Positions 1 through 10,302 of a DNA stretch of 64,000 bases are shown here, one piece after another. Each line of letters opens with the position of its first letter. Position 1 is the stretch's first letter. A model generated the notes under the pieces. That model saw only the letters and a list, made by a program, of their open reading frames with translations. It was not told the DNA's origin and did no database searches. Both the position numbers and the translations under genes were made by a program. The stretch comes from Thalassia testudinum (taxonomy: Eukaryota; Streptophyta; Magnoliopsida; Alismatales; Hydrocharitaceae). The stretch spans positions 19,442,501 through 19,506,500 of the forward strand of contig JAZHRO010000046.1 in assembly GCA_037157565.1 (NCBI GenBank), in the 5' to 3' direction.

Positions 1-493
1 AACTGTGACCATCAGATACCAGTACTCATGATTAGTACCAATACTTGTTCACAGTTTGAGACATATGCTCAAACCTGTGCCTTGCATATACCGGTACTGA
101 TGAACAGTACCAATACTTCCTTACAAGTGCCTGTTTTAAAAGATTTAATCAATAACGTACGTTCTTTAAAAATGATCAATGTATTAATCTCACTTTCTCT
201 CTAACTATTTTTACAATCTAAGTTGATTCTTTGTTAAGAGGCATACATTCTTTGAAATAAAAAACTAATCTAAAAAACTAAATATGGGAGATGATCTTCT
301 CCTCCTGATCATCTTTCCTCCATGTCATGAACTTCTCCTCATCATCATGCCTCCTTGCCATAATTCAATGTTTGCCTTGATCTTCACCAAAATCAGAACA
401 CTTAATTGCAAACATTAATCCATAATAATTTTGTTTACACCAAAATAAGATGTGGAACAAGGTTCCAATAATAGGCCTCTCTTCTGATTTTGT
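1..493 (-). other. Athila element, noncoding region downstream of integrase, with two hairpins
   Basis: No reading frame is supported here. Two related inverted repeats occur. One has arms GTACT/AGTAC at 22-26 and 34-38 with a 7-nt loop. The other has arms GGTACTG/CAGTACC at 93-99 and 105-111 with a 5-nt loop. Both sit in a repeated context ending in AGTACCAATACTT. The copies have different stem sequences of similar shape. This matches the hairpins in the 3' noncoding regions of C and F. Confidence 0.55.
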
Positions 494-1474
494 CTAACTC
501 ATTGAGTTGGAGTTTCCTTTGTTGTCTAGCCTTATCCAAATCAAGATTAACTTCCTGATAACCCAGTAAGCTTTATGTTCCAACTCAACAAGAAGATGAC
601 AAGATTTACCGTAAATTAATCTATAAGGAGACATCCCAATCAGGCTCTTGTAGGCGGTCCTATAAGCCCATAAAGCATCATCTAATTTCAAAGACCAATC
701 CTTTCTACCAGGTCTGACAGTCTTTTGGGCTATGTTCTTAATCTCCCGATTTGAGACTTCTACCTACCCATTAGTCTGGGGATGATAAGGTGTAGCAATC
801 TTGTGTTGCATCCCATATTTATTCAATAACCCTCGTAATTGGGCATTAGTAAAATGAGTCCCACCATCACTAATTATAGCTTGAGGCATCCCAAATCTCG
901 AGAATATATTTTTCTTCACAAAGTCAATAACAATCTTATGGTCATTTGATCTAGTGGGAATTGCCTCAATCCATTTAGAAACATAATCCACAGTAAATAA
1001 TATATACTGAAATCCATGTGATGCTGTGAAAGGACCCATAAAATCTATACCCCATACTTCAAATATTTCAATAATCAGAATTCGTTGAAGGGGCATCATA
1101 TCTCTTCTTGTCATACTTCCTAAGGATTGACATCAAATACAAGCTTTACATAAACTATGTGCATCTCTGAATAAAGTTGGCCACTAAAATCCACACCGCA
1201 ACACTTTTACAGTGGTTTTCTTTCCTGAGAAATGTCCTCCACTGGCCATATTATGATAAAAGGTTAAGATACTTGAAAATTCAGATTCAAGTACACATCT
1301 AATAATTTGATATGTGCAAAGCCTGAATAACAATGGATCCTCCCAAAAATAAAGTTTAGCTTCAGACATAAACCTCAGTTTTTGTTGTTTAGTCCATTCA
1401 TTAGGTATTTTTCCTGTAGCTAAGTAATTTGCCAATTCAGCATACCAGGGAAGTCCTTTATGGCCTATGGTCAA
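494..1474 (-). pseudogene. Integrase of the Athila element, broken
   Basis: Integrase joins retrotransposon cDNA to host DNA. Three minus-strand pieces are visible. At 1184-1474 is the N-terminal zinc region, with an ASGGHFSGKKT context and downstream Cys residues. At 764-1114 is the catalytic core, with the first Asp in WGIDFMGPF and the second in ISDGGTHF. At 494-691 is the part after the core ([13 protein letters not shown]). The catalytic Glu follows at the VEVSNREIK segment, just after an in-frame TAG at 764-766, where related proteins normally have Gln. A second TAG at 1184-1186 sits in the GF-WPTLF segment. Both fit CAG to TAG changes. It cannot make a full protein unless these are read through. 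Confidence 0.85.
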
Positions 1475-1636
1475 GATTTGTTCATTGGGAATTGATCTTT
1501 AATTGGAGGTGCAGGGCCAAGATTATCCAGATTGAGTCATGAAAGATGGTCATCCACAACGTTCTGAGAATCGACCTTGTCTTTGATTTCAAGGTCAAAT
1601 TCTTGCAAATGTAAAATCCATCTAATTAACCTTGGT

Positions 1637-1970
1637 TTAGCATCTTTCTTCATCAACAAGTGTCTGCAGAGCTGTATGATCAGTATAAACAATCACGTGG
1701 GATCCAATAATGTAAGATCTAAACTTCTCAAGTCCGAAAACCATAGCTAACAATTCTTTATTTGTAGTCGTGTAATTTCTTTGATCATCATCCAGAGTTG
1801 TGCTAGCATAATAAATTACCACGGGTTTTTTCTCAATCTTTTGTCCAAGGATGGCACCAACAGCAAAATCTAATGCATCACACATTATCTCAAAAGGATG
1901 GGACCAATCAAGTGGTTGCAAGATCGAGGCTTTGGTCACAGAGTCCTTAAGAGTCTGATATGATTAAGTG
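1637..1970 (-). pseudogene. RNase H domain of the Athila element
   Basis: RNase H removes the RNA strand during reverse transcription. The minus frame at 1637-1939 shows the expected acidic residues: Asp in MCDALDFAVGAIL, Glu in TTNKELLAMVF and Asp in VIVYTDHTAL. This is the usual Ty3/gypsy RNase H that follows RT. The frame breaks after LVDEE by a frameshift, and the sequence resumes in another frame towards the integrase. The TAA at 1637 is out of frame and so is not an original stop. Confidence 0.85.
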
Positions 1971-2095
1971 CCACCAGCAGTAAAATCAAAGGTGTTATCC
2001 TTAGTCAAAAGATTTGTCAGGGGCCTAGAAATCTTCGAGAAATCCTTTATAAATCTTCTATAAAAGCCAACATGCCCCAAGAATGATCTAACTTG

Positions 2096-2945
2096 TCAAA
2101 CCGAGCTAGGAGGTGGTAGATTGGAGATCAAATCAACTTTAGCTTGGTCAACTTCCAAGCATCTTTTAGACACAATATGTCCAAGCAAAATCCCTTCTTG
2201 GACCATAAAATGGCTCTTTTCCCAACTCAAGAGGTTCACTTCTATACATCTCCTCAAAATCTTTTCCAAGTTACTTAGACACTCATCAAAGGAATCTCCA
2301 AAAATTGAAAAATCATCCATGAAGACTTTCAAGTAATCACCGATCATGTCCGAAAAGATCGCCATCATACACATTTGAAAAGTCACAGGTGCATGGCATA
2401 ATTCGAAAGGCATTCTACGGAAAGCAAAGGTTCCATAGGGACATGTAAAAGTCATCCTTTCTTGGTCTTATGGACTTATTACAACCTGGTTATATCCAGA
2501 ATATCCATCCAAGAAATGAAAAAATTTCCTTTCCACCAATTTCTCCAAGATCTGATCAATAAAAGATAGTGGGAAGTGATCCTTTTTATTGGCAGAATTG
2601 TGTCATCTATAATCAATGCAAACTCACCACACAGTTGCAGAACGGGTTGAGATGGATTCTCCCTTGTCATAGGTCACCATAGTGAGCCATGCTTTCTTAG
2701 GTACAACTTGAATTGGGCTTACCCAAGGACTATCAGAAATGGGGTAAATAATGCCCGCATCAAGCCACTTAATTATTTCCTTTTTGATGACCTCCTGCAT
2801 ATTCGAGTTAAGTCTCCTCTGTAATTAACGAGAAGGTCGTGCATCTTCTTCCAAGTATATCTTGTGCGTGCAGTAAGCAGGACTAATGCCCTTCAAATCA
2901 GAAATGGTCCATCTAATTGCGTGCTTATTTGCACTTAGGACCTTA
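2096..2945 (-). pseudogene. Reverse transcriptase of the Athila element
   Basis: The order on the minus strand is as follows. The N-terminal RT part is near 2690-2830, where the translation reads through an EVIKKEIIKWLDAGIIYPIS segment. The palm follows at 2096-2455, with TCPYGTFAFRRMPFELCHAP and the catalytic FMDDFS box (the YVDD equivalent). The thumb segment [18 protein letters not shown] follows at about 2000-2095. A TGA at 2096-2098 lies where relatives have Lys or Arg, which fits CGA to TGA. A frameshift separates 2479-2670 from 2096-2455. Family and order are clear; the protein is not intact. Confidence 0.88.
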
Positions 2946-2951
2946 GTCAAT

Positions 2952-3671
2952 TTAAGCTCTTGATCCAAAGGAGTTAATAATCACAAGGAGGGTCTGATTA
3001 GGTCCTAAGAAGACATATTTTAGACTACTTAGGAGGGGTTTTAATTCCAATTCAGGCAGGACCATGAGTGAGGGTACCTGAGTAGGTGAAGATGGCATAG
3101 GTAGCCTCTCCACAAGAGGGTTAATTCTGAGTCTTGAGTTAGGTGCTGGATTCAAATACTTGCAGACTTCATTGCACTTAGGTTCTAAATCAATTTCTTT
3201 TCTTGGTTGAGTCAAACATGCTAGCAGAGGATCCTCAATAAGATTAATAGCCATGCTTTCCTCAATATCATCATCTTCTAAGTCCTCAATAGCTCCACAA
3301 TCATCAAAGTTTTTCATTGCCTTAAAAACATTTAATTTCATCTTTTTATCTCCAAAGGCAATTTCCATCTCTCCAGAGTCATAATCAATGTGGGCTTTAG
3401 TAGTAGCAAGGAAGGGTCTGCCCAAGATGATCGGGGTATTACAAATTCATTTAGGTACCTCCATGTCAAGAACTAGTAAATCAACAGGGAAGTAAAAGTC
3501 CTTGACACAAACAATCATATCCTCTAGAATCCCGCACGGCTTGGTGATAGTTCGGTCAGCTAGCTGAAGTGTCACATTAGTGGACTTCAGGTCACCTATA
3601 CCGAATTTCTCATATAAGATAGTCGGGATTAGATTAATGGAGGCACCAAGATTTAATAGAGCTTTATTCAA
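2952..3671 (-). pseudogene. Aspartic protease region of the Athila element
   Basis: The retroviral-type aspartic protease cuts the polyprotein. The frame at 3447-3671 contains NLGASINLIPTILYEKFGIG, where the active-site DLGAS has become NLGAS. It ends in VDLLVLDMEVPK. The next frame (2952-3425) continues with GRPFLATTKAHIDYDSGEM, a segment that marks the Athila lineage, and then an acidic linker to RT. The catalytic Asp has been lost to Asn (one G to A change), so this copy would be inactive as well as frameshifted. Confidence 0.8.
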
Positions 3672-4803
3672 AGTAATATCCCTAATCGAACAAGAGGGGC
3701 TCCTAGATCCTTCTTCTTAGAGGGAAGATTATTTAAGATGATTGAGCTAGCTTGTTCAGTCAAGATAACCTTCCTAGGATTATTAGATTTTGACCTGCAC
3801 TTTATAGTAGTCAACTCCTTCAAAAATTTAGTAGAGGCAGGGATGTGTTCAATGGCTTCCAAGAGTGGGATATTAATTCGTACTTGTTTGAACACATCCA
3901 ACCAAGTCTCAGTAGTAGAGTCAAGCTTCTTCTTCCTAGCCCTATTCAGGGCCTCTGGAAAAGGGATTTGGATTTCTAAGTCCTTAGAATCATGAACGTG
4001 ATTCTCCTCCACAGTAAACTCCTTTTCCAAGTTAGGTCAACCAGGATCCCTAGAGTGTAGAGTAGGAGTCATAACAGGATTCTGGGTAGTCTTTCCACTT
4101 CTCAGAGTGATCAAGCTGGCTGAAGCAAGTGGATACTAATTCAGAACTTGGGAAGAGCTAGTCATAGAGTATAGATCTGATTGAGGAGCCTGATTATAAA
4201 TAGTTCCCGGATTAAGAGGAAGATTGAAACCAAGTGGAGTCATAGGATCTTACTGAATCAAATGAGCTTGATTTTGATTAACCCCTTGAGGGAAATTCCT
4301 ATAATTGGTGCATTTCTAGGGTTTGGAAGGGGTTGTGAGGGTAGTGTACCAATAGGCATATCATTAGGCTTAGGCCCTATCTGGTTCTTCAGATCCTTGA
4401 TGGACTGGATCAACTGCTGCATAGCTTGCAACATGGAAGTATTTGTGTCCATCAGTTGTTGGTTCTGACTCAATATAACCAATTCAGTTTGGCTAGGCTA
4501 TTAGTGTGCAAGGGTTGATAAGTTTGACCCTAGTTATAAGTGTTAGGTAAGGTAGGGTTCATCTGATACGGTCTAGGCTGTGTAATCTGTTGGTCTCCTC
4601 GCCCCTTGCTTTTCCAAGAGAAATTCAGGTGGTTTCTCCAACCATGATTATAGGTGTTGAAGAAAGGATTGTTTCTATTATTCCCTTGGATAGCCAACAC
4701 ATCCTCATATCCAGATGATGATGAGGATAGGAGTGTGGAGTCAGGATAGCAGGGATCAAAGGTCCCTTCTTGGGTCCCATGTAAAGGACCCTGGGTCAGT
4801 TGG
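3672..4803 (-). pseudogene. Gag C-terminal part of the Athila element (third piece)
   Basis: Just left of the LINE the minus strand reads a gag tail with FFNTYNHGWRNHLNFSW, the hallmark Athila gag segment. A Gln/Asn-rich stretch follows (4258-4482). Then comes the conserved linker before protease, with IPFPEALNRARKKKLD, INIPLLEAIEHIPASTKF and ILNNLPSKKKDLGAP. Several stops and frame changes break it. It joins the gag piece at 9979-10302 across the LINE. Confidence 0.78.
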
Positions 4804-4813
4804 CTCGCATCTT
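4804..4813. repeat. LINE target-site duplication, left copy
   Basis: CTCGCATCTT here and CTCACATTTT at 9969-9978 flank the LINE. They match at 8 of 10 positions, and both differences are transitions, one at a CpG. The left copy runs into the poly-T that represents the LINE poly(A) tail, so its exact end is uncertain. Confidence 0.55.
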
Positions 4814-5037
4814 TTTTTTTTAACTGAAAAGGAATGCTATCAAATCACCGATAGCAATCCAGGAGAGCTTTTATTGATTAAAAGATAGCAAAAAATTACA
4901 TGAGTGAACCCCATTGGTGTATGAGATTCCAGCAATTATTGACAATATTATCCACATTCAGTGGACTCTCCTAAAACAAACTCTCATTTCTAGCTCTCCA
5001 TACCGACCATAGTACTGCCACCGTGGGCAAATATGGC

Positions 5038-8000
5038 TTATTCACCCTCAAGAAGGAACTCCAAAGACTCCCATGTGGGAATAGTTTCCCTACACACCTT
5101 CCTCCAAACACAGTCTATAATCATGCAAGTGGAAAAAATATGAATACTGGAGTCATTATGCATCCCACACAAATGGTAGAAGTGGGCAGGGGTGCCCATT
5201 CTCCTATGCCTTAAATCACTCGTTATTAGGCCATCCCTTTTGCATAACCACAAAAAAATTTGTACCTTCAATGGAACCTTCAATTTCCATAGCTTTTTCC
5301 CAATCTCATCAACTTTAGCCATTCTGGATGAATTGACAAGCTTATCATATGCAGCCGCTGAGGAGAACATTCCCTCCCATTTGTATGTGTCACACTCCTC
5401 AGGTGTGGGTTTGAACGTAGCAAGTTCCTGCATAAGACGTTCATTTTCTTCTCGTGTTCTTGTTTCATGGCCATTCCCCACCTCATTGTTCAAAGACCAA
5501 TTCTCAGAGGCCGTGTCCCAGTAGTCATATACTACAACATTTTTATCAGTAGCAGCTGAAAATGCAAGAGGGTACCTGTCTTTTATCACCCCACCAGGCA
5601 GCCATTTTTCCAACCAAAATTTGAAGCTTTTCCCATCTCCTAAGACAGACTTGAATAGACCCCAATTATTTGCCAAGGCAAGCACCACAGATGACCAGAA
5701 AGGAGATGGATTATGAGGATTTAGGCAGTTCTTCTCATCATTAGCCATCCCATAGCTATCCTGGATGATCTCTATCCACATTTTTTTTTCTCCTTGAAGC
5801 AGCCGAATAGCCCATTTCAGTAACAGGGTGTCATTAAATTCTTTGAGAGACTTGATTCCCATGCCACCATACTTCTTTGGCGAACAAATTGAGTCCCGCT
5901 TTACAGGTTGGAGGAAAGCACCTTGATGAGAAGCCCCTTTCCAGAAGAACCTCTTGCGCATCACTTCAAGTTTTTTCCAAATTGATTTTGGGGCTCTAAG
6001 GACAGAAAAGAAAAAGATTGGAATGGATGTGATGGCTGAATTCAATAAAATATACCTCCCTCCTTTTGATAAGTAGCGACTACTCCAGCCCTCTAATTTC
6101 GTAGCCACCTTTTCATATAGAAAGGACCAATCTGCTTTCCTCAGTTTTGTGCACTTCAGAGGTAAACCCAGGTACTTGATAGGCAGTGATATCACAGGCA
6201 TGCCTAGGATGGTGGAGATGTCATTTTGGTCTATACCATTCATAACAAAGCAAACCAAGGAGGGCTTGCTTCCATTAAGTTTTAAACCAGAAATCTCACC
6301 AAAAATTTTAACCATATAGTATAGCACTTGCGCTTCCCTCTTCCCACAATCCACAAAAAACACAGTGTCATCCGCATATTGAAGAATGGGGGCCAATGCC
6401 CTGTTGTTAGTCATAGAGTATCCCCTTATCAACCCATCTGCTGCCAATTTGCATGCATATCTTGCCAATGTATCCAATGTGAGATTGAAAATCAGGGGGG
6501 CTAGTGGGCAGCCTTGCCTTACCCCACACTGAGGCTGAATCTAGGCTCGACATGGTTTCCCATTTATCAGGGGGGAGTAGGAAGCAGTCGTGATGCATCT
6601 CTTTACCCATTGTATCATACAAGGGGGAAATTTTCTCCTTTTAAGAATTTCCCAAAGGTACAACTAGGAGATTGAATCATAGTCTTTAGTGAAATCAACT
6701 TTCCATAGGAAGGCCTTGGATTTTCGCCTATGCCACCCCATCACCATCTCTTGCGCCATGATGAAAGATTCTTGCAGAGACCTCCAAGGTAGAAAGGCAG
6801 ATTGGACAGGCATAATCAGATCTTGTAATACATCACGAATTCTGTTGGCTAAAATCTTTCTGATAATAAGATAGATGGAGTTCAACAAAGCAACGGGTCT
6901 ATAATCTGAAAAATTCTCCGCACCCGACTTCTTTGGTAGCAAAAACAAATGGGACTTATTCAATCTTTCAAAACCAAAGTTTCCCATTTCAAACTCATGT
7001 ATAACATCCATCACTTCCTTTTTAAGAGAATTCCACATTTCTCTGTAAAAGAATACCTGAACCCCATCCGATCTAGAAGCTCCCTCATTATTCAAGTCTT
7101 TGATTGCTTTCACCGTTTCTTGTTCAGAAATAGGAGCGATTAACATGGTCATCTGATCATTGCTAACACTTGGGAAGTCAACCGAAGCCGTCCTCCATGA
7201 ACCTCTTGGTGCAGCCTTGGCTAACTCTTTGAAATACTGGCCAGCTTCACATCTGATTTCACTGGTAGATGTAATGGTTCTCTCACCCATTTTAATAGAT
7301 GAAATGAGATTAAACCTCCTCCTAGCACTGGTAGCAAGATGAAAGAATTTCGTATTGGCATCACCTTCCTTGAGCCACAGTTGTCTAGATCTCTCACGCC
7401 ATTCCATTTCTTTCTTTAAGTCCTCCTCCCCAACGACCTGCTGCATATACTGTCTTTGTTCATGCTCCTGACAACTTAGAGCCTACCTACACTCCTTCAG
7501 ATCCAGACTTTGGATCGCTGCCAATGCCTCAACCCTCCTCTACTCTCTAATGGTTGCCACTGTCTGCCCATATTCTTTCAGCATAGAGCGCATATCTGCC
7601 AACTTGGAAGCAAGCTGCTGTGTGACCGAGCCATTCACTACCTTATTCTGCCACCAGTTGGACAACATCTCAGCAAAACCCTCCTCCCTAAACCAAGACT
7701 TCTTAAGTTTGAAGTATGATCTAGCATCAACATTCACCCCATTGTCCCACATAATTGGAGTGTGGTCAGAAAATGGCCTGTCAAGGCTCATAGCAGACGA
7801 TAGTTGGAATCTCTCCAAAAGGCTTGGGTTGCCAAAGAATCTGTCCAGCCTTGATGTCTATCCACTGCCATTTTTCCATGTGAACTCCACCCCACTGACA
7901 GGGTATTCAGTGATACCCAATCTCTGCACAGCTAATTGGAATTCAGCCATTGCACTATCAGATCTACCCCCAGGTCTGTCACCACTTGAAAGAGGACAGT

Positions 8001-8438
8001 TGAAATCACCACCAACAAGCCACGGTACCTCCTGGACTCTTTGATGCACTGTTGATAGGTCTTCCCATAGTTCTACTTGATCAGCAGCTGCACAAGGTCC
8101 ATAGATGCATGAGATAAACCAATCCAAATCACCTTGAAGGTTTTGACATCTACAATAAGTACATGTCTGTCACGAAGGACTTCAGTTACTTTAAGGAAAG
8201 ATTTTTTCCACCATATGGCCACCCCACCAGACCTTCTAGCTGCAACCTTCCCCACACAGTCTTCTCTCCCTGACAGTCTTAAAGAGTCCCAGATAAGGCC
8301 ACTTTCCTCCTCCAAGTGTGTCTCTTGAATGAGAGCACAAGCAATTTCCCACTCAATAAGATATCTGATTAGAGACGCCCTTCTCACCTTGTTACGCAAC
8401 CCATGCACATTCCATGTTAGAACTCTCATCCCTTGCAT
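5038..8438 (-). pseudogene. LINE ORF2: endonuclease and reverse transcriptase
   Basis: ORF2 nicks the target and primes reverse transcription there. The endonuclease motifs are all visible: TWNVHGL (about 8410), QETHLEE, YGP, GGDFNCPL (about 8010) and SDHTPI (about 7760). RT motifs include KSHLFLLPKK, FSDYRPVALLN, QGCPLAPLIFNL and the catalytic YADDTVFF (about 6375). The tail LKVPLKVQIFLWLC is the zf-RVT region. One frame, ending in TAA at 5038, covers all of it except a single frameshift near 8130. The five internal stops, at 6541, 6664, 7483, 7540 and 7858, are all TAG. Length and order are normal for plant L1. Confidence 0.9.
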
Positions 8439-9874
8439 GGTTGATCCCCTTGAGCCAAATTATCCACATACTCAACCATGATCGACTTTGCAATAGTTTC
8501 CTCTACTATAGGAATCAAGTTCTCCTTCCTTCGCCTTCTGAGCATGTAAGGGGAGAGTCCAAGCCCCCTTTTCTGATTTGTCCCTTTCCCAAACTTCAAT
8601 TCATCAGGAACAGAGAATTGCACTTGATTCACCTCCTTAAGGGCACTTCTACCACTACTGACTACTATTTCCATACTCGACTTTACCTCCTCATTTCTAG
8701 TAGAATGGACTGAGTCCCTCTCTAAGACAAGTGCATCAGCCGTGGAGCCCTTGCCTTTGGCCACAAGGGTTTGGTTGCCACACCCTAAGGCAGTATCATC
8801 ATCCATAGTCATCAAGTCCCTCTCTGAGGTTTCCTTGTGACAATCCTTCCTCTTCTTTGATTCAAGGGCCTCATCTAAGGACTCACGACCTAGCAATTCA
8901 ACCTATTGTGCTTCCTCAGATCTAACCACAGACGTCTTAACATGATCCTATTCTGGTAACATAGAATCCTGCCCAACCACAAATAAACGAATGATCCACG
9001 AGGAGCCCCCGCACCTGAGAATGATTATGTCTAGCAATGACCCACTTTTAAAGACTTCAGCCTCAAATCGAAGTGAACGGGCATCCCCCTCCCCAATTGT
9101 GATTTCAGAGTCTTCACAGACGGATGCAAAGCCTGCAACCATCTTGGGAACCACCCCTCTAGATCTCAAGTGCAGAGGTAACCCTTTGGTCTCAAGAATC
9201 ACCCTCCTAGTTCCCATTCTCTGGGGGGGACGTTCAGGGAGTGCCCCATCCAAGGGGGGGACCAGCCTCCACATCACATTGATATTCTCAAAAGAACTCG
9301 ATCGAAAGCGTAGCCTTTCCACATCTATCACCCCTAGACCAAACACAAGAAAGCGAGTCTAGGATAGCACTGCCACCTTCCAGCTCGATGACACAAGGGT
9401 AAGGGAACTCACCAGTTGTTGAAACCTCTCGATAGAAAGATTCCCAGTCATGACCTCGCCGATCAGCATGCCCCTCAACATGATCTCCACAGAGACGATA
9501 TCCTCGAAAAATGGAATCTCCACATCAATCGTGTGACTACCAAGCGCCGGCGGTGGGTGTAGTCAGGGAACCTTCACTACCTCCTGTTCTAGGTGCTGAG
9601 GGATCTTCTTTGTGTGCGGCGGCTTCACCCTTGGGCACGAGTTGCACGTGTGACCTTCACCCCCACATGCCAGACAGACGAGGGGATTTCTACACACCGC
9701 AGCCATGTGACCTCTTTGTTTGCATTTATAACACAAAACCTCTCCATTAGATCTCCTCCAGCCCCCTCTTGGAGTGAATCTGGATGCCCTACCTTCATGT
9801 GACTACCATCCCCTCTCCCTCCTCCAATTTCTCGATCTCCAATCCAAGTCTTCCACTCGCCCCCATCCCCAACC
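8426..9874 (-). pseudogene. LINE ORF1: nucleic-acid-binding protein
   Basis: ORF1 of L1 elements binds element RNA. A single minus frame runs across this region. Two CX2CX4HX4C zinc knuckles lie at about 9640-9740 (CYKCKQRGHMAAVC, then CLACGGEGHTCNSC). They are followed by a segment at 8948-9346 with ETKGLPLHLRSRGV that resembles the DUF4283-type domain of plant LINEs, and by a charged tail. Having the knuckles upstream of that domain is less usual than C-terminal knuckles. In-frame stops are TAG at 8903, 8948, 9359 and 9803, plus TGA at 9563. The start codon is not certain. It overlaps the start of ORF2 by about 13 bases. Confidence 0.7.
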
Positions 9875-9978
9875 CTAGCCGCTTCCTCATCGTCTCTTCC
9901 TATCACCCGATGCCACACACCTTCTCTCCCTCTCTCCCTCATTTTTCCCTTCTCTTCAACAACCAGTCCTCACATTTT

Positions 9979-10302
9979 GAGCCATGTGCAACTTGTTCAC
10001 AAACTCCCTCCTTAAGGGGGCTTGGATAGTGGGTGATGGGAGGGTTGCTCCCTTCCTATTGTGGCTCATCAGTTCATGTAGTTTTTTAGATACAACCTCA
10101 ACTTTGTTCAGCTTTTCACATATCAAGTTCATATCCACATTGCTGAAGCTCTCCTAGACCTCATAAAATCCACATCTAGGTTGCATGGATCTTCCATAAG
10201 TTTCCATGGAGGCATTATTCATGGAATTCTCACTCATATTCTCAAATAAATCAAAAGCATTGTTTTCAACTTTGCTCATAAGGTTGCCTCCACAAGAGGC
10301 AT
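9979..10302 (-). pseudogene. Gag middle part of the Athila element (second piece)
   Basis: The minus strand reads SCGGNLMSKVENNAFDLFEN followed by a Glu/Lys-rich helix (MDMNLICEKLNKVEVVSKKL). This is the gag segment that follows the core gag domain in Athila elements. It begins exactly where LTR-I starts and ends at the LINE, so both ends are insertion scars. The other halves are at 31392-32160 and 3672-4803. A TAG occurs near 10155. Confidence 0.78.
10298..10302. repeat. Target duplication GGCAT of LTR-I, left copy
   Basis: GGCAT at 10298-10302 is repeated at 31387-31391. Removing everything between them restores the gag reading frame. Confidence 0.75.

Larger units (their letters stand above)
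4814..9968 (-). mobile_element. L1-type LINE inserted in Athila gag
   Basis: A 5.15-kb non-LTR element on the minus strand. A T run at 4812-4821 is the poly(A) tail. Upstream on the minus strand come a zinc-finger/RNase-H-like tail, RT with a YADD box, an AP-type endonuclease, and ORF1 with zinc knuckles. Likely 10-bp target duplications flank it. The 5' part of ORF1 is short and arginine/tryptophan-rich, so the copy may be slightly 5'-truncated. It interrupts gag of the Athila element and is therefore younger than that insertion. Confidence 0.88.

Noticed and set aside
1..493. An envelope-like gene after integrase, as in some Athila elements
   Set aside because: No open frame of useful length or membrane segment is visible in the part present. 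The rest is outside the window.
4258..4468. Plus-strand frame opposite Athila gag
   Set aside because: It is the shadow of the Gln/Asn-rich gag segment on the minus strand.
6541..7860. Programmed amber readthrough in the LINE
   Set aside because: The five TAG codons lie in ordinary RT and endonuclease positions, and a frameshift is also present. Decay explains it better.
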